From Cohnella lubricantis (GTDB lineage: Bacteria; Bacillota; Bacilli; Paenibacillales; Paenibacillaceae): a DNA stretch of 64,000 bases. The translations under genes and the position numbers were made by a program. Shown here one piece after another: positions 8,591-17,690 of this stretch. The stretch is from assembly GCF_014212015.1 (NCBI RefSeq), contig NZ_JACJVN010000021.1, positions 30,427-94,426 on the forward strand, read 5' to 3'. Below the pieces are notes generated by a model. The model was not told the origin of the DNA. It ran no database searches and saw only the letters and a program-made list of their open reading frames with translations. The first letter of the stretch is position 1. The number at the start of each line of letters is the position of its first letter.

Positions 8591-8666
8591 CTTCCTCTCG
8601 TATATCCCCGGCGATATGGGCCGGGAGTCTCTACCGGGAACCGCAAATTCCTGACTACGACGGAAG
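8591..8666 (+). ncRNA. Guanine-class purine riboswitch aptamer
   Basis: The conserved purine aptamer is legible. P1 arms are CTTCC...GGAAG, J1-2 is TATA, P2/L2 has GATATGG, J2-3 is GTCTCTA, L3 is CCGCAAA and J3-1 is TGACTAC. The ligand-pairing position in J3-1 is C (GACTA), which indicates guanine/hypoxanthine; adenine riboswitches have U there. A terminator overlaps the 3' arm of P1, so ligand binding should reduce downstream expression. Confidence 0.95.
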
Positions 8667-8717
8667 TGGGACGTTAACCGTAACGTTATCACCTGCCGTC
8701 TGTAGCCGGGATTTTTT
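8655..8717 (+). terminator. Expression-platform terminator of the guanine riboswitch
   Basis: A long hairpin pairs CTACGACGG (from the aptamer 3' side) with CCGTCTGTAG, and an inner arm contains AACG/CGTT. It is followed by CCGGGATTTTTTGCG. Its left arm shares bases with the aptamer P1 and J3-1, the usual mutually exclusive layout. Confidence 0.85.
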
Positions 8718-8772
8718 GCGTTTTTGCCGGCTGCGGCGGACCACAGTCTAAATTATGGGAAGGATGACTTCA

Positions 8773-10209
8773 TTGAATCGTTATGACGTCGTCGTTGTTG
8801 GTGCCGGACCCGCAGGAATCTTTGCTTGTTATGAGTTGAGCCGCAAGGCGCCGGAGCTGAAGGTGCTGCTCGTGGACAAAGGGCACGAGATTCGCCGCCG
8901 GAGCTGTCCGATTCTGGAGGAGAAGATTAAGCTCTGTCCTCCTGCGGCCGGGAAGAAGGAATTCGCCGGCTGTCTCCCGGCCTGCTCCATTACGGCGGGC
9001 TTCGGCGGCGCAGGCGCTTACAGCGATGGGAAGTTCAATATTACGACCGAGTTCGGCGGCTGGCTGACCGACTATCTGCCGGCTTCTCAAGTGCTCTCGC
9101 TCATCCGCTACGTGGACGAGGTGAATCTGGAGCACGGCGCCACGGATACGATCACCGACCCGACGACCGATACCGTCAAGGGCATCGAGCGCCGGGCATA
9201 CGCCGCGGGACTGAAGCTGCTTCGCGCGCAAGTGCGCCATCTGGGCACCGAGCAGAATCTGGAGATTATGAAGTCAATTGCCGACTACTTGGAGACTCGC
9301 ATTGACATGCTCTTCAAGACGGAAGTCGCAGACCTGTTAACGGAGAAGAAGGACGGCAAGCATCGCGTTCGCGGCGTTCTGCTGAAGAACGGGGAGGAGA
9401 TTCTCGCTGATACGGTCGTGGTCGCTCCCGGACGCGACGGATCGGCTTGGATGACAGAGGTGCTGCGCAAGCGCCGCCTGAAGATGTACAACAACCAGGT
9501 GGACGTCGGCGTGCGCGTCGAGACCTCGGATATCGTCATGCGCGAGATCAACGAGAACCTCTACGAGGGCAAGTTCATCTACAATACGTCGGTCGGCACG
9601 CGCGTGCGGACGTTCTGCAGCAATCCTTCAGGACACGTCGTCGTCGAGAATCATAGCGGCGTCATGGCCGCCAACGGCCATGCGTTCAAGGACCCGGCCC
9701 TCGGATCGAGCAACACGAACTTCGCGCTGCTCGTCTCGCACAAGTTCACCGAGCCGTTCGACAAGCCGAACGAATACGCCCGCGAGATCTGCAAGCGGGC
9801 GAACGACCTCTCCAACGGCGGCGTCATCGTGCAGAAGTACGGTGACATTCTGCGCGGCCGGCGCTCGACCGCCGACCGCATCAAGGAAGGCTTCCTGGAG
9901 CCGACGCTGAAGGAAGCGGTGCCGGGCGATCTGGGGCTCGTGCTGCCGTATAACACGATGAAGAGCTTGGTAGAGATGGTAGAGGCGCTGGAGAAGGTAA
10001 CGCCGGGCATCGCCTCCGAGCACACGCTGTTCTACGGCGTGGAAGCGAAGTTCTATTCGGCGCGGCCGCTCTTGAACGATCGGCTCGAATCCGAGATCGA
10101 AGGGCTCTATTGCGGCGGCGACGGAGCGGGCGTCACGCGCGGCTTGGCGCAGGCCGGCGCGGCGGGCGTCTGGATCGCTCGCGGCATTGCGGAGCGCATC
10201 GGCGGATAA
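8773..10209 (+). CDS. FAD-dependent dehydrogenase (COG2509 type)
   Basis: A 478-residue flavoprotein. The N-terminal dinucleotide fold is VVVVGAGPAGIF, followed by a Cys-containing stretch (RRRSCPILEE, KLCPPAAGKKEFAGC) and GGAGAYSDGKFN. The C-terminus has the FAD-contacting YCGGDGAGVTRGLAQAGAAG. The reaction is unknown. The start is set at TTG 8773, with GGAAGGA eight bases upstream; ATGs at 8755 and 8764 lack proper spacing. The gene is under a guanine riboswitch, so its product should rise when guanine is scarce, pointing to a purine-linked role. Confidence 0.85.
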   Translation: MNRYDVVVVGAGPAGIFACYELSRKAPELKVLLVDKGHEIRRRSCPILEEKIKLCPPAAGKKEFAGCLPACSITAGFGGAGAYSDGKFNITTEFGGWLTDYLPASQVLSLIRYVDEVNLEHGATDTITDPTTDTVKGIERRAYAAGLKLLRAQVRHLGTEQNLEIMKSIADYLETRIDMLFKTEVADLLTEKKDGKHRVRGVLLKNGEEILADTVVVAPGRDGSAWMTEVLRKRRLKMYNNQVDVGVRVETSDIVMREINENLYEGKFIYNTSVGTRVRTFCSNPSGHVVVENHSGVMAANGHAFKDPALGSSNTNFALLVSHKFTEPFDKPNEYAREICKRANDLSNGGVIVQKYGDILRGRRSTADRIKEGFLEPTLKEAVPGDLGLVLPYNTMKSLVEMVEALEKVTPGIASEHTLFYGVEAKFYSARPLLNDRLESEIEGLYCGGDGAGVTRGLAQAGAAGVWIARGIAERIGG

Positions 10210-10249
10210 TAGGCGCGGGTGATAGGCGAATACCGCGGCAAGATGGCAT

Positions 10250-10274
10250 GGCGGAGCGAGCGGGTCGCTCCGCC
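10250..10274. terminator. Hairpin after the FAD dehydrogenase gene
   Basis: A perfect 10-bp inverted repeat (GGCGGAGCGA and TCGCTCCGCC) with a 5-base loop, about 40 bases after the stop. There is no U tract, so termination by it alone is uncertain. Confidence 0.4.
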
Positions 10275-10383
10275 AGCGTCGTTATCGGATGTTTAACGCG
10301 TCGTCGCTGTATTCGATAGCCGCTGTACAGCTTTTGAGAACAAAAGTATTTATATTCCAATTGTGCATTTAAATAACTGTGTT

Positions 10384-10398
10384 AATTTTCAGAAAACA
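10384..10398 (+). promoter_or_regulatory. CodY-like box upstream of the opp promoter
   Basis: AATTTTCAGAAAACA matches the CodY consensus AATTTTCWGAAAATT at 13 of 15 positions. It ends two bases before the -35 hexamer at 10400, a position suited to repression. CodY control of oligopeptide transporters is well known in Firmicutes. Confidence 0.6.
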
Positions 10399-10399
10399 A

Positions 10400-10428
10400 T
10401 TGTAAACTCCGCGATAAATTTATATAAT
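10400..10428 (+). promoter_or_regulatory. Sigma-A promoter of the opp operon
   Basis: TTGTAA at 10400 and TATAAT at 10423 with a 17-bp spacer. The leader to oppA is about 200 bases. The stretch 10275-10383 is A+T-rich and shows no gene. Confidence 0.65.
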
Positions 10429-10512
10429 TCTTTGAGAAAACTATGTTAGGTAATTTACCGTAGCGGAGGTGATATATTACATATTTCGTCATATTGCAAG
10501 ATCCCCGCCTTT

Positions 10513-10527
10513 AATTATCGGAAAATT
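10513..10527 (+). promoter_or_regulatory. Second CodY-like box in the opp leader
   Basis: AATTATCGGAAAATT matches the CodY consensus at 13 of 15 positions. It lies about 80 bases after the predicted transcription start, where bound CodY could act as a roadblock. Confidence 0.5.
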
Positions 10528-10631
10528 TCGACAAATGAAAAGGCAAAAGGTCGGAAGAGAGACTGGCTAACCAACTGGTGCAGGCACAAGTGGTAGTGAA
10601 CGTCCATTCGGATCAAGGGAGAGTTGGATTC

Positions 10632-12380
10632 ATGAAGAGAATGAACAAGTTAACCGTATGCTTGTCCATCATCGCGCTAGCCGGTTCATTGCTAGCCGCC
10701 TGCAGCAATAACAATAATACTACGAACTCCTCCGCATCGCCGAGCCCATCGGCATCCGCATCCAGTGCATCCCCCAGCGAATCGCCGAGCGCCAGTCCGT
10801 CTGAGGACCCGAATGCGCCGGTTGACGGCGGAAGCCTCGTCATCGGCACGTTCTCCGACATTGTAGCGATCAATCCGATCTATATTCAAGACACATCCTC
10901 CGGCGATGTCGCCACCTTCGCCCTCGCCAACCTGTACGATCTGGACCGCAGCGGCAAGGTCGCTGCCGAACCATGGTCGCTGGCCGCTTCCTTGCCGGAG
11001 ATCAGCGCCGACGGCCTGAGCTATACCGTCAAGCTGAAGCCCGAAGCCAAGTGGAACGACGGGACGCCGGTATCCGCCGATGATATCCTCTTCACTTATA
11101 ACACGATGAAGAATCCGGACGCCGGTTCGCCGGCCATCAGCGTCACCGACAAGATTGACACGATCACGAAGGTGGATGACAAGACCGTTACCTTCAAGCT
11201 GAAGCAAGTCTATGCTCCGTTTATTTATTCCCTCTATACGGCGCTTGCTCCATATCACATTCTCAAGGACGTGCCGGTTACGGAACTCGAGAAGCATCCG
11301 TACGGCTCCGACGTGGCCCAGACCGTCACGAACGGACCGTGGAAGTGGACGGAGTGGAACAAGGGCCAATACTTGACGTTCGAAGCCGACCCGAATTATT
11401 GGGGCTCCGTCAAGCCGCACATTCAGAAGATCACTTACAAGATCTACGCCGACCAGAATACGGAGGTCCAAGCGCTCCTCACGGGCGACATCGACATGAC
11501 CGCTGCCGTGCCGCTGCCGCTGCTCGAGACCGTCCAAGGCAATTCGGACATCGCGGTGAATCTGGCGCCGGGACCGCAATATGAGTACTTTGCCTTCAAC
11601 TTCAAGGACGAGAACTTCCCGGGCAACTATTCGCTGTTTAAGGGCCAGAAGACCCGTCAAGCGATCGCTTATGCGCTTAACCGCCAAGGCATGGTCGACA
11701 ACATTCTGAAGGGTACGGGCACGCTCATGAACTCGCCGTTCCTCGCGACCTCTTGGGCCAATCCGGGAGACGCGGCGACGAATTATACCTACGATCCCGA
11801 GAAGGCGAAGCAGCTTCTCGCCGAAGACGGCTGGGTTGCGGGCAAGGACGGCATTCTCGAGAAGGATGGCCATAAGTTCTCGTTCGAGCTTCAGTACAAC
11901 TCGGGCAACAGCCGCCGCGAATCGGTAGCCGCCGTTATCCAGCAGAACTTGAAGGACGTCGGCATCGAGGTGAAGACGACGGCGCTGGACTTCGCGACGT
12001 GGGTCGATCAGAACTTGAATCCGGGCGTATTCGAGGCCGCGCTCGGCGCCTGGTCGCTTAGCAACCCGGATCCGGACCAAGAGAGCATCTTCTCCTCGAA
12101 GTACTATCCGCCGGCCGGACAGAACAACATCTGGTACAAGAACGAGAAGATCGACCAGCTGTGGGTGGACGGTTACTCGACGACTGATCAAGCGCAGCGC
12201 ACCGAGATCTACAAGCAGATCGGCGCCGAGATCTCCGCTGACCTGCCGTACATCTTCCTGTATCAATACGGCACGCCGCAAGCGTTCAACAAGAAGATCA
12301 ACTATGCGGAAGAAGATAAGCCGGAAGCGTCGCTGGCGTACGGACAATTCTTCCACATCATCAATTGGTGGATTAAGTAA
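10632..12380 (+). CDS. oppA: Oligopeptide ABC transporter substrate-binding lipoprotein (OppA family)
   Basis: Extracytoplasmic peptide-binding protein (SBP family 5), 582 residues. The signal peptide ends in a lipobox, LLAAC, so the mature protein is lipid-anchored. A Ser/Pro-rich linker of about 30 residues (SASPSPSASAS) follows. The solute-binding core includes LKPEAKWNDGTPVSADD and TRQAIAYALNR. The ATG at 10632 follows GGGAGAG; an upstream in-frame start would bury the signal peptide. It is first in an operon with two permeases and two ATPases. Confidence 0.93.
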   Translation: MKRMNKLTVCLSIIALAGSLLAACSNNNNTTNSSASPSPSASASSASPSESPSASPSEDPNAPVDGGSLVIGTFSDIVAINPIYIQDTSSGDVATFALANLYDLDRSGKVAAEPWSLAASLPEISADGLSYTVKLKPEAKWNDGTPVSADDILFTYNTMKNPDAGSPAISVTDKIDTITKVDDKTVTFKLKQVYAPFIYSLYTALAPYHILKDVPVTELEKHPYGSDVAQTVTNGPWKWTEWNKGQYLTFEADPNYWGSVKPHIQKITYKIYADQNTEVQALLTGDIDMTAAVPLPLLETVQGNSDIAVNLAPGPQYEYFAFNFKDENFPGNYSLFKGQKTRQAIAYALNRQGMVDNILKGTGTLMNSPFLATSWANPGDAATNYTYDPEKAKQLLAEDGWVAGKDGILEKDGHKFSFELQYNSGNSRRESVAAVIQQNLKDVGIEVKTTALDFATWVDQNLNPGVFEAALGAWSLSNPDPDQESIFSSKYYPPAGQNNIWYKNEKIDQLWVDGYSTTDQAQRTEIYKQIGAEISADLPYIFLYQYGTPQAFNKKINYAEEDKPEASLAYGQFFHIINWWIK

Positions 12381-12468
12381 AGCAGATTTGACATCTGGAT
12401 GGCGCTTGTGAGGGGAAGGTTCCGCCGGATCCTTCCTCTCTCTTTACTTTCCCCAGGAGGCGATGACC

Positions 12469-13440
12469 TTGACGGAGTATCTTATTCGTCGTACGCTGCA
12501 GTCCGTTCTGGTGCTGTTCCTCATATCCGTGGTTGCTTTTCTGTTAATTCATGCAGCCCCCGGCGGCCCCAAGTCGATCATGATGTCTCCTCGCGTATCG
12601 CCCGAAGTGGCGAAGATTCAGGAGCGCAATCTCGGTCTTGATCAGCCAGTACCCATTCAATATGTCAAGTGGCTGGGGAACATGCTTCAAGGCGACCTCG
12701 GCAATACTTTCAAGAACAACATCCCGGTAGGCGAGATTATGTGGCCGACCGTCAAGAATACGTTAGTGCTCATGGCGGCGGCATGGATCGTGTCTCTCAT
12801 TATCGCGATCCCGTGGGGGATCTACAACAGTACCCGGGAATACGGGTTGTCGGATCAGACGGCTTCCTTCATCTCCTATATCGGATTCGCGATGCCGTCC
12901 TTCTGGTTCGGGATTATTCTGCAAGAGATCTTCGCGTTGAAGTTAGGCTGGCTCCCGCTATCCGACATGTACAAGCTAGGGAATGAGGGCGATATCGGCG
13001 ATTTGCTGCTTCACCTGATCATGCCGGTGTCCGTCCTGTCGCTTGGCTTCCTCGCGAGCTACATGAAGTACGCGCGCTCCAGCATGCTGGAGGTATTGGA
13101 CCAGGATTACATTCGTACGGCCCGCGCGAAGGGGCTGAAGGAACGCCGAGTCGTGTTCCGCCACGCGCTGCGCAATGCGCTCATCCCGATCATTACCATT
13201 CTCGGTCTCGATCTGCCGATTCTCGTCTCCGGCGCGGCTCTGACGGAGAGGGTATTTAATTGGCCGGGCATGGGACGCTTGTTCGTCGAATCAGCGGGCC
13301 AGCGCGAATATTCCATGCTAATGGCGATTACGCTCGTGACCGCTCTATTCGTCGTCGTCGGCAACTTAGTGGCCGACATCCTGTACGCGATCGTTGACCC
13401 GCGCGTCAAGCTGGGGAAGAAGGGGGGAGTCTCGGCATGA
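12469..13440 (+). CDS. oppB: Oligopeptide ABC transporter permease (OppB/DppB)
   Basis: Inner-membrane permease of the peptide importer, 323 residues, with six predicted helices. The ATPase-docking EAA loop is visible (YIRTARAKGLKERRVVFRHA). The start is set at TTG 12469, eight bases after AGGAGG; the ATG at 12463 is only two bases from that site. The stop overlaps the oppC start (ATGA), indicating translational coupling. Confidence 0.93.
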   Translation: MTEYLIRRTLQSVLVLFLISVVAFLLIHAAPGGPKSIMMSPRVSPEVAKIQERNLGLDQPVPIQYVKWLGNMLQGDLGNTFKNNIPVGEIMWPTVKNTLVLMAAAWIVSLIIAIPWGIYNSTREYGLSDQTASFISYIGFAMPSFWFGIILQEIFALKLGWLPLSDMYKLGNEGDIGDLLLHLIMPVSVLSLGFLASYMKYARSSMLEVLDQDYIRTARAKGLKERRVVFRHALRNALIPIITILGLDLPILVSGAALTERVFNWPGMGRLFVESAGQREYSMLMAITLVTALFVVVGNLVADILYAIVDPRVKLGKKGGVSA

Positions 13441-14399
13441 GCGAGACCCAGTCTGCTCCCTTAGCCCCGACTGGCAATCCGAAGGTCAGCAGACGGCCTC
13501 CCGGCGCTCTTCGGACGGGGTGGAAGAAGTTCTCGAGCAATAAGCTGGCGGTTGTCGGCCTGATCGTCTTGGTGTTCTTCGTGCTGGTGGCAGCACTCGC
13601 GCCATGGCTGACGCCTTATAAGCCGGACAGAATCGATATGATGTTCCCGAACCTGAAGCCGGGCACCGGCAATCACTTGCTCGGCACGGATGAACTAGGC
13701 CGGGATATATTCGCCCGTTTGTTGTTCAGCAGCCGAGTATCTTTGCTTGTCGGCTTCAGCGTAGCAGTCGCAACCGTTATGATTGGCACGTTCATCGGCG
13801 CCGTCTCCGGCTATTTCGGAGGATGGGCGGACACGATCTTCATGCGTCTCGTCGACGTGATGAACTCCATTCCGCTGCTGTTTCTGAACATTCTCGTGCT
13901 GGCTATTTTCGATCCGAAGTTTATCTATATGATTCTCATTCTGACCTTCACGGGCTGGATGGGGGTCGCACGGCTCGTTCGGGGATCGTACCTCCAGCTG
14001 CGGGAGATGCAGTACGTAGAGGCCGCGCAAGCGATTGGCGTATCGAGCTGGGGCATCATCATTCGCCACTTGCTGCGCAACGCGACGGCTCCGATCATCG
14101 TCAACGCCACGCTGATGGTCGGCAGCGCCATTCTGAGCGAATCCGCGCTCTCGTATCTGGGGATGGGCGTGCAGCCGCCGCAGACGAGCTGGGGGCAGAT
14201 GCTGTCCAACGCGCAGGAGTTCATGCTGATTGATCCGTTGCAAGCCGTCTATCCGGGTCTATGTATTCTCATTGTCGTGCTCGCCGTGAACTTCATCGGG
14301 GACGGACTGCGCGATGCGATGGACCCGAGGAAGAAAGCGATGATGTCCCCGAGGAGGTTAGATCAATGGCGCAAGAGCTTCTCGAAATCAAAGATTTGA
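13437..14399 (+). CDS. oppC: Oligopeptide ABC transporter permease (OppC/DppC)
   Basis: Second permease, 320 residues. It has the family N-terminal cytoplasmic segment, then six helices and the EAA loop (YVEAAQAIGVSSWGIIIRHL). HLLGTDELGRDIFARLLF is typical of OppC/DppC. The last 11 residues overlap the start of oppD by 34 bases, so the C-terminal tail ([14 protein letters not shown]) appears to be an extension read over the oppD ribosome site. Confidence 0.93.
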   Translation: MSETQSAPLAPTGNPKVSRRPPGALRTGWKKFSSNKLAVVGLIVLVFFVLVAALAPWLTPYKPDRIDMMFPNLKPGTGNHLLGTDELGRDIFARLLFSSRVSLLVGFSVAVATVMIGTFIGAVSGYFGGWADTIFMRLVDVMNSIPLLFLNILVLAIFDPKFIYMILILTFTGWMGVARLVRGSYLQLREMQYVEAAQAIGVSSWGIIIRHLLRNATAPIIVNATLMVGSAILSESALSYLGMGVQPPQTSWGQMLSNAQEFMLIDPLQAVYPGLCILIVVLAVNFIGDGLRDAMDPRKKAMMSPRRLDQWRKSFSKSKI

Positions 14400-15358
14400 C
14401 GGTCGGATTCCTGACGGAGAAGGGGTTCGTCCGGGCGACGGATCGGATCTCGCTGTCGCTCCCGAAGGGGCAGACGCTGTGTGTCGTCGGGGAATCCGGC
14501 AGCGGCAAGAGCGTCGCTTCGCTCGCGGTTATGCGTCTGATCGATTACGCGGGCGGCGTAATCGCGGAAGGCGAAGTGCATTTTCAAGGGCAAGACCTGA
14601 CGGTGAAGTCCCAAGAGGAGATGCGCCGGATCCGCGGCAACAAGATCACGATGGTGTTCCAGGACCCGATGTCGGCGCTTAACCCGGTGTTCACCGTGGG
14701 CGAACAGATCGCGGAGAGCCTTCGGCTTCATAAGCAGCTGAGTGCTGGAGCCGCTTGGAGCAGAGTGATCGATATGCTGCGGCTCGTCGGAATCCCCGAT
14801 CCGGAAGTGCGAGCGCGGCAGTACCCGCATGAGATGTCCGGCGGCATGTGCCAGCGTGTCGTCATCGCGATGGCGCTCGCTTGCGACCCGGAGCTGGTCA
14901 TCGCCGACGAACCGACGACGGCGCTGGATGTGACGGTTCAAGCTCAAATTCTGGAGCTGATGCAGAAGCTTAAGCGGGAGATGGGCATGTCCATCCTGCT
15001 CATCACGCACGACATGGGCGTCGCGGCCGAGATGGCGGATCGCATCGCAGTCATGTATGCCGGCGTGATCGTCGAGGAAGGAACGGCGGAGGACATCTTC
15101 GAGCGTTCCCGCCATCCCTACACGCACGGGCTGCTGAAGTCGATTCCCGGCCTGTCGGGCGAGCGCGGCACGGAGCTGTATGCGATTCAAGGGAACATAC
15201 CGCGACTTGGTGAATTGCCTGCGGGCTGCCGGTTCAGCCCGCGCTGCCCGTTTGCTGCGGAGCGCTGCTTCCGCGAGGAGCCGCCGCTCCTGCCGACGCC
15301 GGACGGGCATCGCTCGGCTTGCTGGCTGGAGAGCGGACCGGAGGTGAAGACGTCATGA
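14366..15358 (+). CDS. oppD: Oligopeptide ABC transporter ATP-binding protein (OppD)
   Basis: Cytoplasmic ATPase, 330 residues. Walker A is GESGSGKS, the signature motif is MSGGMCQRV, Walker B is [13 protein letters not shown], and the H-loop is LLITHD. The C-terminal oligopeptide domain carries the Cys-containing [15 protein letters not shown], which can bind an iron-sulfur cluster in some relatives. In the signature, GGMCQ takes the place of the usual GGMRQ/GGQRQ. The start is the ATG behind GAGGAGG, within the oppC 3' end. Confidence 0.94.
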   Translation: MAQELLEIKDLTVGFLTEKGFVRATDRISLSLPKGQTLCVVGESGSGKSVASLAVMRLIDYAGGVIAEGEVHFQGQDLTVKSQEEMRRIRGNKITMVFQDPMSALNPVFTVGEQIAESLRLHKQLSAGAAWSRVIDMLRLVGIPDPEVRARQYPHEMSGGMCQRVVIAMALACDPELVIADEPTTALDVTVQAQILELMQKLKREMGMSILLITHDMGVAAEMADRIAVMYAGVIVEEGTAEDIFERSRHPYTHGLLKSIPGLSGERGTELYAIQGNIPRLGELPAGCRFSPRCPFAAERCFREEPPLLPTPDGHRSACWLESGPEVKTS

Positions 15359-16440
15359 CGGAGCCGAATGCAGTCGAGCGGAACGCGATGGGACCCCATG
15401 CCGTTGGGACTGGCGCGGCGGCGGTCGGCTTAAGCGTGGCAGGCGGGACGTTGGCGGAGCCGGGATCGGCAGCGCCGTATTTGATTGAGGCGCGGAATTT
15501 GAAGAAGTACTTCCCGATTAAGCGAGGGCTGTTCAGCCGCGTCGTCGGCCATGTGAAGGCGGTGGACGACGTCTCCTTCGGCGTCCGCGAGGGCGAGACG
15601 TTCGGCTTGGTCGGCGAATCCGGCTGCGGCAAGTCGACGCTTGGCCGCGTCATGCTGAATTTGAAGAGCGCGACGGCGGGCGAGGTGCGATTCGAAGGCC
15701 GCAACATCCATGCGCTGGGCCCGCGGGAGATGCGCGAGTTGCGCGAGGAGATGCAGATTATTTTCCAGGATCCGATGGGGTCGCTCAATCCGCGCTTCCT
15801 CGTGCGCGATCTGATCGGCGAGCCGCTGAAGCTCCACACGAAGCTGTCGTCCGCCGCCATCGACGACCGCGTCGTGCAGCTGATGGAGCTTGTCGGCCTG
15901 GACGCGACGCGGCGCAACCGCTATCCGCACGAATTCTCCGGCGGCCAGCGGCAGCGGATCGGCATCGCCCGGGCGATCGCGCTGGAGCCGAAGTTCATCG
16001 TCGCGGACGAAGCGGTGTCGGCGCTCGACGTGTCGGTTCAGTCGCAGGTGCTGAACCTGATGATGAAGCTGCAGGAGGAGCTGGGGCTGACCTATCTGTT
16101 CATCGCGCACGGCCTCAACGACGTCCGTCACATCTCGAACCGGATCGGGGTCATGTATCTCGGTAAAATGGTAGAGGTCGCGGACACGGACGCTTTGTTC
16201 GCGAAGCCGCTGCACCCGTATACGCAGGTGCTGCTCTCCGCCATTCCGCAGCCGACGCTGCGGGGCAAGCGCGAGCGCATCGTGCTGCAGGGCGACGTGC
16301 CGTCGCCGGCGAACCCGCCGAGCGGCTGCCGCTTCCACACGCGCTGCCCGTTCGCGCAGGAACGGTGCCGCGCGGAGGAGCCGGCGCTCTTGGAAGCGGC
16401 ACCCGGCCGGCAAGTGGCGTGCCACTTCCCGCTGGCGTAG
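15355..16440 (+). CDS. oppF: Oligopeptide ABC transporter ATP-binding protein (OppF)
   Basis: Second ATPase of the importer, 361 residues. Walker A is GESGCGKS, the signature FSGGQRQRI, Walker B is [12 protein letters not shown], and the C-terminal motif is [15 protein letters not shown]. About 40 Ala/Gly-rich residues precede the usual family start near [12 protein letters not shown]. In the H-loop, FIAHGLNDV carries Gly where most family members have Asp (HDL). The ATG overlaps the oppD stop and follows GGAGGTGAAG. Last gene of the operon. Confidence 0.93.
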   Translation: MTEPNAVERNAMGPHAVGTGAAAVGLSVAGGTLAEPGSAAPYLIEARNLKKYFPIKRGLFSRVVGHVKAVDDVSFGVREGETFGLVGESGCGKSTLGRVMLNLKSATAGEVRFEGRNIHALGPREMRELREEMQIIFQDPMGSLNPRFLVRDLIGEPLKLHTKLSSAAIDDRVVQLMELVGLDATRRNRYPHEFSGGQRQRIGIARAIALEPKFIVADEAVSALDVSVQSQVLNLMMKLQEELGLTYLFIAHGLNDVRHISNRIGVMYLGKMVEVADTDALFAKPLHPYTQVLLSAIPQPTLRGKRERIVLQGDVPSPANPPSGCRFHTRCPFAQERCRAEEPALLEAAPGRQVACHFPLA

Positions 16441-16528
16441 CCGCCGCGGGAGGGGCGACGGCCGCGCGGCGGCGCTGAGCGCACAAGCTGCACCGGCCGG
16501 GTCGGCAGTGGTTGCCGCCAACAGCAAG

Positions 16529-16570
16529 AGCACCAAAGCCCGCCTGGGGTGCCAGGCGGGCTTTGGTGCT
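16529..16570. terminator. Perfect 19-bp hairpin after oppF
   Basis: Arms 16529-16547 and 16552-16570 pair perfectly across a 4-base loop. No U tract follows. It is about 90 bases after the oppF stop and probably ends the opp transcript. Confidence 0.65.
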
Positions 16571-16613
16571 ATTCGCGAGTGGGCGAGCCCGGGTCGATAA
16601 GGCTCGTGCGCGC

Positions 16614-16893
16614 GCAAGAGAGTAATCCAGTTACCTACATTGCGCCGAACCCCCGGATATCCACGCAAGAGAGTAATCCATTTACCTACATTGCGCCGAA
16701 CCCCCGGATATCCACGCAAGAGAGTAATCCAGTTACCTACATTGCACCGAACTCCCGGCTATCCGCGCAAGAGAGTAATCCAGTTACCTACATTGCGCCG
16801 CACTCCCGGATATCCGCACAAGAGAGTAATCCAGTTACCTACATTGCGCCGAACCCCCGGATATCCACGCAAGAGAGTAATCCAGTTACCTAC
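16614..16893. repeat. Tandem array of a 51-nt unit, about 5.5 copies
   Basis: Units start at 16614, 16665, 16716, 16767, 16818 and 16869, each exactly 51 nt apart; the last is cut after about 25 bases. Each unit reads GCAAGAGAGTAATCCAGTTA, then CCTACATTGCGCC and a CCCCGGATATCC end. Copies differ by single bases. The array stays open in several frames as a 17-residue repeat, but it has no ribosome site. It fills the gap between the opp terminator and the DsbA-like gene. Confidence 0.95.
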
Positions 16894-16912
16894 TTGCGTC
16901 AGTGGCTATCGC

Positions 16913-17560
16913 CTAACCGTTCTGCTGCTTCTGCTCGGCGATCTTCTCGAACGCGCGGACGAATTCCGCCGCCGGATAGGCGCCCGACAAGCCATACTTA
17001 TTGTCGATGACGAAGAACGGCACGCCGCTGATGCCCATGCGCTGCGCCTGCTCCAGATCGGCTTGCACTTCTTCGGAGCCGCGGCCTTCCTTCAACTGCA
17101 AGCTCAAGCTCCCGGCATCGAAGCCGAGATCGCCGGCCAGCTCAAGTAATACCTCCGGCTTGGCGATATCGCGGCCATACTCGAAGTACGCCGACATGAC
17201 GGCGTCCACCCACTGCTCCCGCTGATCCTCCGGCAACAGCGCCGTCACGCGATGCGCCAGCACCGTATTCGGCATGCGGGTTACCCGGTCCCAGCGGAAC
17301 GTGACGCCGACAGCCGCGCCGGCTTCCCGCACCCGATCGAGCATAGGCGCGACTCGATCCTCGCCTCCGAACTTGGCCGCCATCGACTCCTTATAAGGAA
17401 GTCCTTCCGGCGGCAGGGAAGGGTCCAGCAGGAACGCGTGATGGCTCACCGCCACTTCTTCTCCAGTCCGTTCGCCCCATTCTTGAATGGCGTCTGACAA
17501 ATTCTTTTTGCCGATGCGGCACCACGGACATACCATATCGGAATAGATGCGGATCTGCAT
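16913..17560 (-). CDS. DsbA-family oxidoreductase (FrnE-like)
   Basis: A 215-residue cytoplasmic thioredoxin-fold protein of the FrnE/2-hydroxychromene-carboxylate isomerase group. The active site CPWC is at residues 11-14 (YSDMVCPWCRIGK). The cis-Pro loop is GISGVPFFVI near the C-terminus. There is no signal peptide. The ATG follows AGAGGTG with 7-base spacing. It probably handles thiol-disulfide exchange; the exact substrate is unknown. It is divergent from the aldo/keto reductase. Confidence 0.88.
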   Translation of the reverse strand: MQIRIYSDMVCPWCRIGKKNLSDAIQEWGERTGEEVAVSHHAFLLDPSLPPEGLPYKESMAAKFGGEDRVAPMLDRVREAGAAVGVTFRWDRVTRMPNTVLAHRVTALLPEDQREQWVDAVMSAYFEYGRDIAKPEVLLELAGDLGFDAGSLSLQLKEGRGSEEVQADLEQAQRMGISGVPFFVIDNKYGLSGAYPAAEFVRAFEKIAEQKQQNG

Positions 17561-17690
17561 GCGAATCACCTCTAACCCCATAGTCACCCTTAGTATGACA
17601 GACAGATTCGCCGGATACAATGTGCGCCGCCCGTTCGCCGATGATAAAATAAAACCTACAAACGAATAACCGAAGAGAGGAAGAACCATC

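Noticed and set aside
8591..8666. Adenine riboswitch
   Set aside because: The discriminating position in J3-1 is C (GACTA), which marks the guanine class.
16614..16893. CRISPR array
   Set aside because: The whole 51-nt unit is conserved, with no alternation of repeats and unique spacers, and no cas gene is nearby.
16549..17149. Apparent 17-residue repeat protein across the tandem array
   Set aside because: A 51-nt period keeps several frames open on both strands; there is no ribosome site or promoter, and the frame runs antisense into the DsbA-like gene.
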